Shown: positions 28,466-38,879, counted from the first letter of the stretch. The stretch: 64,000 nt of DNA from Paraglaciecola polaris LMG 21857 (GCF_000315055.1 NZ_BAER01000045.1:62001-126000); one strand, 5' to 3'. The notes: a model not told the origin generated them from the letters alone. A program made the numbers and translations.

Positions 28466-28743
28466 TCCTAAAAGGAATATCGGGTAGGACAGCATGAGTC
28501 GGAAGTTATTACACATGACTGGGTTTTTTTTGCTTTTTTGTTATTTATTTGCGACATATTTCAGTGGCGAATAAAGTCTATGTTTTTATTTAAGTTATTG
28601 TTTATAAATGATTATTTTTTTCTATTTGTGGGGTGGTTTTAGTATGGCATGCTATTTGTAGTTACCGGTTACGCATAAATAAAATGATTTAAAATATATA
28701 CCAGAGGTTTTATCACCGCTGGCTAACCTATAAAGAGAACACT

Positions 28744-29118
28744 ATGACTAAATTTATCACACTGACTAGCGCATTATTGTTAACGTTAAGCCTAGGTACG
28801 GCCTCTGCAGGAGTATACAGCTCCAATGACGTGTTAAACCAGGCTCAGTATCAGTTTAATAAGCAGCAGGTATTGAGTATGGTGGATAGCCAAGACGTAC
28901 TCACTCAGCTTGAAGCTCTAGGGGTTAGCCCAGCGGATGCTAAAGCCCGCATTAATAACATGACACAGAGCGAATTGAGTGCCCTGAATGAGCAGATGAA
29001 TAATATGCCCGCGGGTGGCATAGTCGGTGCTATTGTGACTGTTTTGGTTGTTGTTGCACTACTTGATTTGCTTGGTGTCACAGACGTTTACCCCTTCATT
29101 CGCCCTATCAATAATTAG
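28744..29118 (+). CDS. PA2779-like small secreted membrane-anchored protein
   Basis: 124 residues: signal peptide (cleavage near ASA|GV at 22-23), a helical mature part with repeated Gln/Asn (QAQYQFNKQQVLSMVDSQDVL in two parts), LGVSPADAKARINNMT, and a C-terminal membrane helix GGIVGAIVTVLVVVALLDLLG (about 92-110). This matches the PA2779 type of protein, which is found paired with a C39-like cysteine peptidase, as here (the peptidase starts 28 bp after the stop). The family's function is not known to me. An AT-rich 278-bp region upstream probably holds the promoter of the pair. Confidence 0.82.
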   Translation: MTKFITLTSALLLTLSLGTASAGVYSSNDVLNQAQYQFNKQQVLSMVDSQDVLTQLEALGVSPADAKARINNMTQSELSALNEQMNNMPAGGIVGAIVTVLVVVALLDLLGVTDVYPFIRPINN

Positions 29119-29146
29119 TACGGGTAGAATACGTATCGAGCTAATT

Positions 29147-30133
29147 ATGTTTTATAAATTCAAGGCTGGCATTATTGTCAGCCTTTTGTGCATCTTAAGT
29201 GCCTGTCAAAGTGCGCCGCAAACCCAGCAAATATTAGCCGCTAAAAATAGCATTGCACCTAAGCATGAAATAATGAATGTGCCTTTTTATCCTCAGGAAG
29301 CATTTTATTGCGGCCCGACCACGTTGGCTGAAGTGTTTAATTTCCACGGTGCGGATACCAGCCCACAAGCAATCGCGCCGAATCTTTTTGTGCCTGAATT
29401 AGAAGGCAGTTTGCAACTGGAGATGGTCTCGGCGAGCCGTCAGCAGGGTTTGCTGAGTTATGCGCAAAAAGGCAATTTACCACAGTTGTTGGGGTTAATT
29501 CGTGATGATATTCCAGTGGTGGTTTTGCAAAACGTGTCTATCGCCTGGTTACCCATGTGGCATTACGCGTTAGTTATTGGTTATGATCTGCAACACGAAG
29601 AAATTATTTTACACACCGGAGAAACCGAGCGACATACCCTTAACTTTGCTACGTTCGAACGTACATGGGCGCGGGGCGACTATTGGTTATTGGCTGCCGT
29701 ACCACCAGAGAAAATGAGCAAGCAATTCACCCCCCTTGATTACACCCAAGCTGCTCAAGATTTACTTAGTACAGGACAGAAGGAGGCTGGGCGGGTTGCG
29801 CTGCAAACCGCCATAAAGAGCTGGCCAGACTATTGGTTAAGTTATTTTCTAATCGGCAATGACTATCTAGTGGATGATCCACAACAAGCGGCCTTTTGGT
29901 ATCAAAAAGGCTATCAGCATGCTCAAGAAAAGGTCCCTTACTTGAACAATTACGCCTATACATTGGCCACATTAGGCTGTGATACTCAAGCGCAAACGTT
30001 GATGGTCAAAGCCCTGGCTCATCAGCCAAATGATGCCAATTTGCTGGATACCCAAGCGCAAATCTCCGCACTGGCGGATGGCTCAGCAACAGCACAGCTG
30101 CCAGCCGCAACACAATGTCCTTTGATCCGCTAA
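29147..30133 (+). CDS. PA2778-like lipoprotein cysteine peptidase with TPR tail
   Basis: 328 residues from the ATG at 29147; the frame is open further upstream but only this start gives a lipoprotein signal (LLCILSAC, lipid-modified Cys about residue 18). A C39-like peptidase domain follows: MNVPFYPQEAFYCGPTTLAE carries the catalytic Cys (about 60), MWHYALVIGYD the His (about 145), and TGETERHTLNFATFERTW completes the fold. The C-terminal third is tetratricopeptide-like (YFLIGNDYLVDDPQQAAFWYQKGY and repeats). Such peptidases are related to bacteriocin-leader processing domains, but this one has no transporter. Coupled with the upstream PA2779-like gene. Confidence 0.85.
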   Translation: MFYKFKAGIIVSLLCILSACQSAPQTQQILAAKNSIAPKHEIMNVPFYPQEAFYCGPTTLAEVFNFHGADTSPQAIAPNLFVPELEGSLQLEMVSASRQQGLLSYAQKGNLPQLLGLIRDDIPVVVLQNVSIAWLPMWHYALVIGYDLQHEEIILHTGETERHTLNFATFERTWARGDYWLLAAVPPEKMSKQFTPLDYTQAAQDLLSTGQKEAGRVALQTAIKSWPDYWLSYFLIGNDYLVDDPQQAAFWYQKGYQHAQEKVPYLNNYAYTLATLGCDTQAQTLMVKALAHQPNDANLLDTQAQISALADGSATAQLPAATQCPLIR

Positions 30134-30293
30134 GGGTAAGTGCTAATTCCTATTAAGGATCTCAGCGGATGGGGAAATACTAATGGATAGGCATAAAAAA
30201 CGCTGATATTACATGGGCTTTTATCCGTGTTAAAACAGATAAAAGTGCATGCTAATTACCCACAGGTAATTGCTATTACAGTGGGAGTTGTCT

Positions 30294-31427
30294 ATGTCTA
30301 TTATCGAAATTCATGGTACTTGGGAGCCTGAATTTAATTCAGTAGTGACTGCGTTCAAGGCCAATTTTGAGCCTCAATGCCCAGTTCCAGAACAAGGTGC
30401 GGCATTTACCCTATTCTATCAGGGGCAACGCGTGGTTGACGTGTATGCAGGTACGCGCAACGCTGCTCAAGAGCCTTGGCAACATGACACGCTCATCAAT
30501 GTATTCTCCACCACTAAAGGAGTGGCTGCACTGTGCGTTGCACATTTGGTGCAGCACGGGCGGCTAGATTACCCAGATCTCGTGACCAAGTATTGGCCTG
30601 AATTTGCGGCAAATGGCAAGCAAGATATCACTGTGGCACACATACTCTCTCATCAAGCCGGTTTAAATGCATTTCAAGCACCCATGAAGGTTGAGGAATT
30701 ACTTGATTGGGATGCATGTTGCGCGAAGTTGGCCGCGCAGCCAGCGTTTTTCGCTGCTGGTACACGTACCTGCTATCAGGCTGTTACCTTTGGTTTTTTG
30801 GTCGGGGAAATCGTCCGCCGGGTCACTGGGATGACCATAGGTGAGTATTTAAAACATGAAATTTGTCTAGCAAATGGCATCGATTTTCACATTGGTTTGC
30901 CCAAAAGCGAGCATGACAGAGTGGCTGATTTACTTTCACCTACCCGGGCCCCGTTTATGCCAAAAGATCTGGCACCCTACGCATTGCTAGGCATGACCAA
31001 CCCCCCACTGCGTGCAGATTTTATGCTGAATAGTCAAACGCGCAGTGCTGAGTTACCTGCTGTTAATGGTCACGGTAGTGCCGAGGCTATCGCCAGTCTC
31101 TACGAACTTTATAGCCCCCAGTCGGGATTGCTCTCCGAGGAAACGTTAAAGCAAACTACGGGCGTGCAAAGTACTCGGGTTGATGACTTGATTGGCTTGC
31201 CAGTACATTGGGCGATGGGGTTAGTCGTCAATGGATTGGTCAACACATACGGTCATGAACCCAGTACCTTTGGTCACAGTGGTTGGGGAGGCTCGTTTGG
31301 TTGTCATGATCCGGTAAACCGCTTATCTATGGGTTACGTGTGCAACCAAATGAGCCCGGATCTGGTCGGTGACGCGCGCAGCCAAAGCCTACTTACCCAA
31401 GTTTACGCCAGTCTAAATAGCAACTAA
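30294..31427 (+). CDS. Serine hydrolase of the beta-lactamase/EstB type
   Basis: 377 residues. The class-C beta-lactamase fold is indicated by FSTTKGVAALCVAHL, whose STTK is the SxxK catalytic motif (about residue 70), a Tyr motif in YQAVTFGFLVGEIVRR, and FGHSGWGGS near the C terminus in place of KTG. No signal peptide is seen, so it is cytosolic and more likely an esterase (EstB, LovD-like) than an antibiotic-resistance enzyme. The start is the ATG at 30294 with GGGAG upstream; the longer frame adds eight unlikely residues. The 160 bp before it hold a small inverted repeat (AATTACC/GGTAATT, about 30254-30271). Confidence 0.85.
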   Translation: MSIIEIHGTWEPEFNSVVTAFKANFEPQCPVPEQGAAFTLFYQGQRVVDVYAGTRNAAQEPWQHDTLINVFSTTKGVAALCVAHLVQHGRLDYPDLVTKYWPEFAANGKQDITVAHILSHQAGLNAFQAPMKVEELLDWDACCAKLAAQPAFFAAGTRTCYQAVTFGFLVGEIVRRVTGMTIGEYLKHEICLANGIDFHIGLPKSEHDRVADLLSPTRAPFMPKDLAPYALLGMTNPPLRADFMLNSQTRSAELPAVNGHGSAEAIASLYELYSPQSGLLSEETLKQTTGVQSTRVDDLIGLPVHWAMGLVVNGLVNTYGHEPSTFGHSGWGGSFGCHDPVNRLSMGYVCNQMSPDLVGDARSQSLLTQVYASLNSN

Positions 31428-31441
31428 CTATCTGAAGTCGA

Positions 31442-33346
31442 CTAAGGTCTTAGGCCCGCGTTTGTTATGGTATCCACCTGAGGGGGAGCTAATTTCTCTA
31501 CCTCGCCGTTACTCCAGCGCACAGTCGCGGTGTCTATTTTCTCGCAGGTGCCTAATCCTAAGTGTAAATTGGTGTTCATACTTTGAGAAAAGGCAGCTGA
31601 GCTTGAACCTATTCTACGTTTATACAAGTGCGTGCAGGCCTGTACCGTCATTACAGCTCCTTGTGGGCTCGCTTTGCCAGTGGGTGAGCGACCGACCTTC
31701 ACAATGTTAAAATGGCTGTGCTCGGTATTAACTGTGTTGTTTCTCATTAAGTGCCACTTGCCGCGCTCGTCAGAATAAACAAGGTCTAAAACACCGTCTA
31801 AGTCGTAGTCAAACGCCTCTATAGAGCCCCCTGTGGTGCCAAGATCTTCTGACAAAATGCCGTGTCTAGCCACTGGTAAAAAACCTTTACCTTGTTGATT
31901 CAAGTAAACAATTTGCTTGGTTTTTGCGGCCATATCACCGTATTTCAAAACCGCTAGATCTGCCCAGCCATCGTTGTTGAAATCCCCCACTGCAGCGCTG
32001 GTGGTTTGTTGATCCATATGCAATCCAAGTTCGTGGGTCACATCAACAAAAACACCATCACGGTTCTCGAGTAACAGTGCGGGTAGATCCCGTTGAGGTT
32101 CAATGCTGGGTGTGGACACCACATTGTCAATAACCCCCGCCAAGCGGGAATGAGACTGACCCCCAATACGCCACATATCATTGCCCAAGTAGCCTATATA
32201 AAGGCCTCCTTTGGTTTCACCGGTCGGGCAGCCCTTAGCCTGGTCTTTATTAATGGTCATATTCTTACCACCATGACGGTCACCTTCTAAGGTGAGTTTG
32301 CGTTTATCCGCGCCAACAAAAACATCAAAATTCGGGTAAGTTTGCTGCAAGTTTTCTATTCGAAGATCGCCTGATATTTTCAGATCCTCGAATAGAAAAT
32401 CTTTACGGAAGGTTAAAAAGGCAAAACGCTGGTGGGCGGGATCATAGTAACTTTCGATGTCGAATTGCGCTTCCGACCGGGTCAAGAATAAATCAAAATC
32501 CCCGTCATTATCGAAATCGATTTCTGACATGCTGCTCACATCACTGGTGTTAGCCAAGGCGCCTAATATCTGCTGGCTGACTTCTTGATAAGCCAAGCCA
32601 TCTTGGCCTTTTAGGACTGCAATGTCTTTGCCGCCAAAGAACAGTATGTCACTGTCGAAATCATTGTTAAAATCAGTCAGCAACGTTCGATAGCCCAACC
32701 ACTGGGCTTGAGGTAAGTTACCAACAAAATCAAAACGTCCGCTGCCCGCATTGCGATATAAATGGTTAGCCCCTTCTGGCTGGCTTTTTAAAGGGAAGCC
32801 TGTCAACAGTAAGTCGAGGTTCCCATCTTCGTCTGGATCAATAAACTTGATTGCTCTGCCACGCCCAGGTTGGAAGTAGTTAAGGGATTGGCCTTGGTCA
32901 AATGTGCGGTCTTTGTTGATTTGAAAGTGCAGTGGCCGGCGAGGATTTTTACCGTCACCGCCTCCTTGAGCCATAATGAGATCCATGCGTCCATCGTTGT
33001 CATAGTCGGCTACAGACAGCCCATGCATATCTCCCGTGGTAATATTTTGCGGCGCTGAATATTGTCCATCGTCATTCCACAATACTCTGACGTGGTTGCC
33101 ATGCTCAGTGATCACGAGATCTTGAAACCATTTTGCTCCAGATCGGCAATCACCACGTTGTCCCATTTTCTTCTGGGCAAATCTTCAAATAGAATGACCA
33201 CGTCTATTTCACTAAACAAAGTAGCGGTTTTACCGTGTGCGCTTTGACAGCCGGTCATGCCACTGGAAAAACACAGCACAACGGCCAAGGTCGCAATATT
33301 TAACTGACGGGCTGAGCAGTCTTCGGGTGCTGGTCGTGTTTCTCAT
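31442..33346 (-). pseudogene. FG-GAP/VCBS-repeat lipoprotein with UnbV (ASPIC) domain, two frameshifts
   Basis: Extracellular beta-propeller protein of the CRTAC1/UnbV type. The long frame (33166-31442) has repeated Asp-rich calcium loops (DYDNDGRMDL, DPDEDGNLDLLL, DFDNDGDFDLFL, DFNNDGWADLAVL, DYDLDGVLDLVY) and a C-terminal ASPIC domain (LHLGLGTCEKIDTATVRWSNGE). The N terminus is split: a lipoprotein signal (LAVVLCFSSGMTGC) and KWDNVVIADLEQNGF lie in another frame between about 33305 and 33130. A start ATGAGAAAC at 33346 lies back in the original frame. One base too many near GGG 33309-33311 and one too few at AAA 33125-33127 (plus strand) would restore one protein of about 630 residues. Either a recent pseudogene or two sequence errors. 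Confidence 0.8.
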
Positions 33347-33672
33347 ATTGATACTGTCTCTTTGTTGTATCGATAAATTCGTGTTTGTTGTGGGTAGGCT
33401 TTTTGCAAGCAGGAATAGCACTGCTACGCCAAGCACGTCATCAACGTTGACGTAAAGATGACACTATAATTACCAAAAAAACAACATTGAAAGTATTAAT
33501 ATAAAGATGTGATGTTTATAGGTGATTATAAAAATATATTTTTAGCCCAATAGAGAGGGATAACCTAGAGAGTAAACCGAGAGGGTAGTCGTTTTATTAC
33601 ACGTATAAAAAAAGAGCGAAATCAGTTGAATGACGTCGCCCTTTCCTTTCTGTGGTTAGATTGATTAGCCGA
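33347..33672. other. Intergenic region with weak hslVU terminator
   Basis: 326 bp. At 33607-33643 the minus strand reads AAGGGCGA, a 16-base loop, TCGCTCTT and a T-run, a plausible but weak terminator for hslVU. The rest should contain the promoter of the FG-GAP gene; nothing else is seen. Confidence 0.5.
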
Positions 33673-35004
33673 CTATAAGATAAAGCGGCTTAGGTCTTCG
33701 TTCTCAACCAGCATTTCTAGATGATCATTTACGTATTTGGCATCAACAGTGAGTTGCTCGCCGCTTTTTTCAGATGCATCAAATGAAATGTCTTCCATTA
33801 GACGCTCCATTACGGTGTGTAAGCGCCGAGCACCGATATTCTCTGTACGCTCATTAACCTGCCAAGCCGCTTGGGCAATACGTTCGATGCCGTCTTCGGT
33901 AAAGTCTACATCGACACCTTCGGTTTTAAGCAAAGCGATATACTGCTCTGTCAGAGAGGCGTTTGGCTCGGTTAAAATACGCACGAAGTCATGGGCGGTT
34001 AGCGCTTCAAGTTCAACTCGGATCGGCAAGCGACCTTGCAACTCTGGGATTAAATCAGAAGGCTTGACCATCTGAAAAGCACCTGAGGCAATAAACAGGA
34101 TGTGATCAGTCTTGACCATACCGTGTTTCGTGGAAACGGTAGACCCTTCTACCAACGGCAATAAATCACGTTGAACGCCTTCACGAGAGACGTCGCCGCC
34201 GCTGGTGGAACCTTCACGTTTACAAATTTTATCGATTTCATCGATAAATACGATGCCGTTTTGCTCAAGTGACTCAATCGCATTAGCCTTTAAGTCTTCT
34301 TGATTAACCAGACGTGCCGCTTCTTCTTCGATTAAGAACTTGAAAGCTTCTTTAATTTTAAGTTTTTTCTTTTTCTTTTGTGAGCCAGATAAATTCTGGA
34401 ACATACCCTGAAGTTGATTGGTCATTTCTTCCATGCCCGGAGGAGCCATGATTTCAACACCTACTTGGGGCATAGCTACATCGATTTCAATTTCTTTGTC
34501 ATCGAGCTGGCCTTCACGCAATTTTTTACGGAAGGTCTGGCGCGTACCTTTATCTTCGTTCTTTTCTTTTTCGCCCCACTGATTTTCAGCAGGAGGAAGC
34601 AGCACATCTAAAATACGTTCTTCAGCGGCTTCTTCAGCGCGATATTTAACTTTTTTAGTTTCTTGCTCTTTCGCCATTTTCACCGCTATGTCAGCTAAGT
34701 CGCGAATGATGGTTTCCACTTCTTTACCGACGTAGCCTACTTCAGTGAATTTGGTCGCTTCTACTTTGATAAAAGGCGCATTGGCCAATTTTGCCAGACG
34801 ACGAGCGATTTCAGTTTTACCTACGCCTGTTGGGCCGATCATCAAGATGTTCTTTGGCGTGACTTCTTGGCGTAAATCACCGCTTAATTGCATACGACGC
34901 CAGCGATTACGCAAGGCAACTGATACGGCGCGTTTTGCATTTTTTTGGCCGATGATATGGCGATCCAACTCGTGGACGATTTCTCTTGGGGTCATTTCTG
35001 ACAT
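33673..35004 (-). CDS. hslU: ATP-dependent protease ATPase subunit HslU
   Basis: AAA+ unfoldase that feeds proteins to the HslV peptidase in the cytosol (heat-shock quality control). The 443 residues (E. coli 443) show [17 protein letters not shown], Walker [17 protein letters not shown] (about 54-69), the pore motif GYVGKEVE, an intermediate domain with a lysine-rich stretch ([14 protein letters not shown]), Walker [12 protein letters not shown] and a C terminus [10 protein letters not shown] that docks into HslV. All motifs are intact. It lies 77 bp downstream of hslV, in the same unit. Confidence 0.98.
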   Translation of the reverse strand: MSEMTPREIVHELDRHIIGQKNAKRAVSVALRNRWRRMQLSGDLRQEVTPKNILMIGPTGVGKTEIARRLAKLANAPFIKVEATKFTEVGYVGKEVETIIRDLADIAVKMAKEQETKKVKYRAEEAAEERILDVLLPPAENQWGEKEKNEDKGTRQTFRKKLREGQLDDKEIEIDVAMPQVGVEIMAPPGMEEMTNQLQGMFQNLSGSQKKKKKLKIKEAFKFLIEEEAARLVNQEDLKANAIESLEQNGIVFIDEIDKICKREGSTSGGDVSREGVQRDLLPLVEGSTVSTKHGMVKTDHILFIASGAFQMVKPSDLIPELQGRLPIRVELEALTAHDFVRILTEPNASLTEQYIALLKTEGVDVDFTEDGIERIAQAAWQVNERTENIGARRLHTVMERLMEDISFDASEKSGEQLTVDAKYVNDHLEMLVENEDLSRFIL

Positions 35005-35081
35005 AATTTAACCCTTATAGTATTTGGTCTTAAACAGCCGTATTAGCGGCCTAGTAGCAACGTTTTGGATTGCACGCTGCG

Positions 35082-35606
35082 TTAGTAGTCGATTTTTTCT
35101 ACCGTGTGACTATGGTTGGTGAATACACAGATATCCCCAGCTATGGTCAAGGCCTTTTGAGCAATTTCTTCAGCGGATAACTCAGTGTTCTCCAGCAAAG
35201 CACTTGCGGCAGCTTGGGCGAAAGGGCCACCTGAGCCGATAGCGATCAAGTCATTTTCTGGCTGCACAACATCGCCGTTACCTGTGATGATGAAAGATGC
35301 CGTCTCGTCTGCAACGGCGAGTAAAGCTTCAAGTTTGCGCAACATGCGATCGGTTCGCCAGTCTTTGGCTAGCTCAACAGCGGCCCGAGTAAGGTTACCT
35401 TGATGAATTTCTAGTTTTGACTCGAAGCGCTCGAATAACGTGAAGGCGTCAGCAGTACCGCCAGCAAAACCTGCAAGTACTTTGTTGTTATATAGGCGGC
35501 GTACCTTTTTAGCGTTGCCTTTCATTACGGTGTTGCCAAGTGAGACTTGGCCATCGCCAGCGATAACAACTTGGTTACCGCGACGTACAGATACAATTGT
35601 AGTCAC
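35082..35606 (-). CDS. hslV: ATP-dependent protease peptidase subunit HslV
   Basis: Threonine peptidase that forms the proteolytic core with HslU. The 174 residues follow E. coli HslV from [19 protein letters not shown] onward, with the catalytic threonine exposed after Met removal, [17 protein letters not shown], and [15 protein letters not shown]. The start codon is GTG (complement of 35604-35606), fixed by the need for Thr at position 2; GAGG lies seven bases upstream. A good heat-shock promoter is present at 35675-35702. Confidence 0.98.
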   Translation of the reverse strand: MTTIVSVRRGNQVVIAGDGQVSLGNTVMKGNAKKVRRLYNNKVLAGFAGGTADAFTLFERFESKLEIHQGNLTRAAVELAKDWRTDRMLRKLEALLAVADETASFIITGNGDVVQPENDLIAIGSGGPFAQAAASALLENTELSAEEIAQKALTIAGDICVFTNHSHTVEKIDY

Positions 35607-35674
35607 AGGAATTCCTCAATGGGTTAACAGCAATACACCCTTAAATAGAAAGGCCATTGCAACAATTGAGTTAG

Positions 35675-35702
35675 ATGTGGGGAGGAATCATAAATTTTCA
35701 AG
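35675..35702 (-). promoter_or_regulatory. Sigma-32 heat-shock promoter of hslVU
   Basis: On the minus strand CTTGAAA (complement of 35696-35702), a 13-bp spacer and CCCCACAT (complement of 35675-35682) match the RpoH consensus closely. It lies about 70 bp upstream of the hslV start, as expected for this heat-shock operon. Confidence 0.85.
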
Positions 35703-35739
35703 TAACGGTGCGCTGTGAAAATACAAACGGAATAAACTA

Positions 35740-35765
35740 AAAAGGGCAGTCTATTGACTGCCCTT
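35740..35765 (-). terminator. Terminator of the ftsN-like gene
   Basis: AAGGGCAGTC and GACTGCCCTT pair perfectly around a four-base loop and continue into a T-run on the minus strand. It separates the SPOR-protein gene from the hslVU promoter. Confidence 0.88.
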
Positions 35766-35801
35766 CATCGATAATGTATCCCGCAAAGTGCAATGTTGTG
35801 G

Positions 35802-36332
35802 TTATAAATTCCACAACCAGATTTTGCAGCCGTTGATTTTTGCTCGTTGTAATGTGTGGCGCTGCTTTTCCGCTAAGCGTTTGCTCTCGTAAGGGCCGAT
35901 GATGACACGGTACCAACGTCCTGAACTGCCTTCACTGGGGCGCACTTGGGCTTCGAATCCCTGAAATGCAATACGGGCTTTCAGTTCTTCCGCTTGGTTT
36001 TGTTTTCGAAATGAACCGCACTGCATCAAGTAGCGTTTATCCGATGCTTCCCGTTCCTCAATTTCTACCTCAACACTATATTCAGGTAGGGTTTTGATGA
36101 ATTCCCACTCTTCTTTTGGCGCGTCAGGTAGGGGATCAACTTGAGCTTTTGGGATATTAGCTTTTTTATGGGCTGGTGCTTCTGCCTTGTTGTTGATTGA
36201 CCATAAAAAGTAACCAAAACCGAAAACGAGGGCGAAGGTGACAAGGATACGCACCCAGGGTAATGAGCGCTTTTCTGGCTCTGGCGCTTTTTTTGGGTTA
36301 CGCCCTCGGGCAATATAATCTTTGTGAGCCAT
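35802..36332 (-). CDS. FtsN-like SPOR-domain cell-division protein
   Basis: Bitopic inner-membrane protein with a periplasmic peptidoglycan-binding SPOR domain, the FtsN architecture that triggers septal synthesis. From the ATG at 36332 it has 176 residues: a cytoplasmic MAHKDYIARGRNPKK (like MAQRDYVRRS of E. coli FtsN), a membrane helix (about 27-45), a short linker, and a SPOR domain at about 100-173 (YLMQCGSFRKQNQAEELKARI, then RWYRVIIGPYES). E. coli FtsN is about 319 residues, so the linker is much shorter. An ATG three codons upstream is also possible. Lying between priA and hslV is the E. coli arrangement (priA...ftsN-hslVU), which supports the call. Confidence 0.88.
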   Translation of the reverse strand: MAHKDYIARGRNPKKAPEPEKRSLPWVRILVTFALVFGFGYFLWSINNKAEAPAHKKANIPKAQVDPLPDAPKEEWEFIKTLPEYSVEVEIEEREASDKRYLMQCGSFRKQNQAEELKARIAFQGFEAQVRPSEGSSGRWYRVIIGPYESKRLAEKQRHTLQRAKINGCKIWLWNL

Positions 36333-36476
36333 CTTTAACATCCGAATACTAAGGCTAGAAGAGTCGCGGATTTTACCTTGCTCAGCTTATTCCTCAATCA
36401 CAATTTGTCCTAAAGGCGAAATAAGATCTTGTGCGCAACCTAGGTATTGTTCACCCAATAATAAACAGCGTTGACG

Positions 36477-38654
36477 CTACATGAAATCTTGTGGGTCTAC
36501 ATCTAACGCCCAGCGTACCTTAGTGGCCAGTGGCAGCTGTTCTATATTGGGCATGGCTTGGGCTAAGGCATGCTGTAAGGCTGCTCGATTATTGCTCATT
36601 AATACTAACTGCATGCGGAATTTTCCTTGGCGTTTTTCCATTAACGCGGGCAGAGGACCTATGCACTGAACATGTTTCGAGTAACTAAATTGACTGGATA
36701 TATCCATCAGCAGTTGATTCGCTAAGCGTGCATCGCTGGACTGGGCTCTAAACAAGGCTTGATATGTATGGGGCGGCAGCATAGCGTGTTGACGTTCAAG
36801 TAAGGCGTAGCGCGCAAAATGAGAATAACCGTTGTTGAGTAAATCTTGCAGTAACGGGTGGCTTGGGTCATGGGTTTGCAACCACATCTCGCCTGGTTTT
36901 TCGGCGCGCCCAGCACGCCCAGCTAATTGGGTAACGAGCTGAGCGAGATGTTCTGCCGCACGGTAATCTGCGCTGAAAAGCGCACCGTCTACTTCTAATA
37001 TCACCACCAGTGTGACATTGGGAAAATGATGACCCTTAGATAAAATTTGCGTGCCGATTAATATTTGGTACTCGTTGCGATTAATTTTATCCAGCATGTC
37101 GTTGAGGCGGTTTTTTCCTCTGGCGCTGTCGCTGTCGATACGCACACTTGTGTATTGGGGAAAAAGTTGTTGCAAGCCTTGCTCTAGTTGTTCGGTACCT
37201 ATGCCCATTGCACCAAGCTCAGTGCCATGGCAGCTTTGACAGCGTTTAGGAATAGCCTTGGCGCTGCCACAGTGATGACATTGTAATTTATATAGCTGCT
37301 TGTGCAGGGTGTAGGGCTTGTTACAACCTGGGCACTGCTCCACATGGCCACAGGTATGGCACATTAAAGCTGGGGCGTAACCTCGGCGGTTAATGAACAG
37401 CATAACCTGACTTTCTTGGGCCAAGTGCTGACCAATACGTTCAATTATTCCTTTCGACAGTCCATATTCCAGGGGTTGATTACGGATATCCAACACTTGC
37501 TGTTTTGGGTGCGAAGCATTGCCTGCGCGCTCATTCAAAATGAGGTGCTGGTATTTGCCATTCAGAGCATTGTTGAGCGATTCAAGGGCTGGGGTCGCTG
37601 AGCCGAGTACTAAGGGGATATTCTCTTGAACGGCGCGCATGACAGCTAAATCTCGGGCGTGATAACGCAGGCCATCTTGTTGTTTATACGACGAATCGTG
37701 CTCTTCATCAACGATGAGCATACCAGGCCTGCTCATGGGAGTGAAAATAGCCGAACGGGTGCCAATAATGATCGGAAGCTGACCGGCATTGCTTTGTTGC
37801 CAAACTAATACCCGTTCGTTATCGGTTAAATTTGAGTGCAGTATGCCTACAGGTACGTTAAAACGTTCAGCAAAGCGCTGGACTGTTTGCGGGGTTAAAC
37901 CGATTTCAGGTACTAAAATGAGCACTTGTTTGCCTTGCGTGAGCACGCTTTCAATGGCTTGCAAGTACACTTCTGTTTTCCCGCTGCCCGTGACTCCTTC
38001 AATTAAAAAGCTCGCATACTGACCTATTTTACTCGTGATCTGGCTAATCGCTATCGCTTGTTCGACATTGGGGATGGGTTTATCCCCAATGTTTAAATGT
38101 GTCAGCCAGTTTGTGTCTAATGACGGGATCCGTTCTACTTGAGTGATTAAGTCTTTTTGTATTAGGGCCTTGACCGTCGTGCTAGCGTATTGGGCGAGAA
38201 TACTTGAATAACTCGCTTCACTTTGCTGTAACTGACCCAGTAATTGCTGTTGTTTACGAGCTTTACCTAAGCTTTCAGGCGTTGCCCGTTGTCCTGCATC
38301 TGTTACATGCAAGTAGCTGACAGGTTTGGGCTGACTAGAGCCACCTTTGCGCAAAGACACTGGCATGGCGCTGTGCAACACGTCACCAATAGGGTGTTGA
38401 TAATATTGACTGAGCCACTGGCACAGTTTTAGCTGAATGGGGCTGAAAACCCCAGTGGCGTCGAGCACCTCACTGATACTTTTGAGCTTATCGCTTTGCC
38501 ACAGGGATTGCTCTGTGGTGTCAAGTACCACACCAATTAACTGGCGTGGGCCAAATGGCACACGCACACGAATGCCGGGTTCTAATGCGCTGGTGTGTTG
38601 GTACTCAAAAAACTGGCGCTTTGGAACAGGTACGGCAACGCGAATAATGGGCAT
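36477..38654 (-). CDS. priA: Primosomal replication-restart helicase PriA
   Basis: Superfamily 2 DNA helicase that reloads replication at collapsed forks. The 725 residues (E. coli 732) show the 3'-end DNA-binding start, Walker A EGVTGSGKTEVYLQ (about 226-240), DEEHDSSYKQQ (Walker B, about 320) and GSATPALES. The eight-cysteine zinc region (MCHTCGHVEQCPGC ... CHHCGSAKAIPKRCQSC, about 435-485) lies before the C-terminal helicase lobe with QLAGRAGRAEKPG. Divergent from rpmE, as in many gammaproteobacteria. Confidence 0.98.
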   Translation of the reverse strand: MPIIRVAVPVPKRQFFEYQHTSALEPGIRVRVPFGPRQLIGVVLDTTEQSLWQSDKLKSISEVLDATGVFSPIQLKLCQWLSQYYQHPIGDVLHSAMPVSLRKGGSSQPKPVSYLHVTDAGQRATPESLGKARKQQQLLGQLQQSEASYSSILAQYASTTVKALIQKDLITQVERIPSLDTNWLTHLNIGDKPIPNVEQAIAISQITSKIGQYASFLIEGVTGSGKTEVYLQAIESVLTQGKQVLILVPEIGLTPQTVQRFAERFNVPVGILHSNLTDNERVLVWQQSNAGQLPIIIGTRSAIFTPMSRPGMLIVDEEHDSSYKQQDGLRYHARDLAVMRAVQENIPLVLGSATPALESLNNALNGKYQHLILNERAGNASHPKQQVLDIRNQPLEYGLSKGIIERIGQHLAQESQVMLFINRRGYAPALMCHTCGHVEQCPGCNKPYTLHKQLYKLQCHHCGSAKAIPKRCQSCHGTELGAMGIGTEQLEQGLQQLFPQYTSVRIDSDSARGKNRLNDMLDKINRNEYQILIGTQILSKGHHFPNVTLVVILEVDGALFSADYRAAEHLAQLVTQLAGRAGRAEKPGEMWLQTHDPSHPLLQDLLNNGYSHFARYALLERQHAMLPPHTYQALFRAQSSDARLANQLLMDISSQFSYSKHVQCIGPLPALMEKRQGKFRMQLVLMSNNRAALQHALAQAMPNIEQLPLATKVRWALDVDPQDFM

Positions 38655-38879
38655 AACAGGCTAATCGTCTTTTTAGTTGGTGGTTTTAAAATGAAAGGTC
38701 GGTTGAAGTTTGCATAATTGACCATATATCGAGCAAAGAGCTTGATCAGGGCAAGGTGTTACATTAATATGCCCGGCTCTTTGCGGCAAGCCGCATTGAT
38801 CGCATAATTTGAATTTAATTTGCGTATGGTGTTCAACTTCGGGTTGGATAGCGATACGGCCTTACTTTAAGGGTAATCC

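Noticed and set aside
38756-38790. Zur-box-like AT-rich stretch before rpmE
   Set aside because: Too few matches to the zinc-regulator dyad; a zinc-containing L31 gene is also not the usual Zur target.
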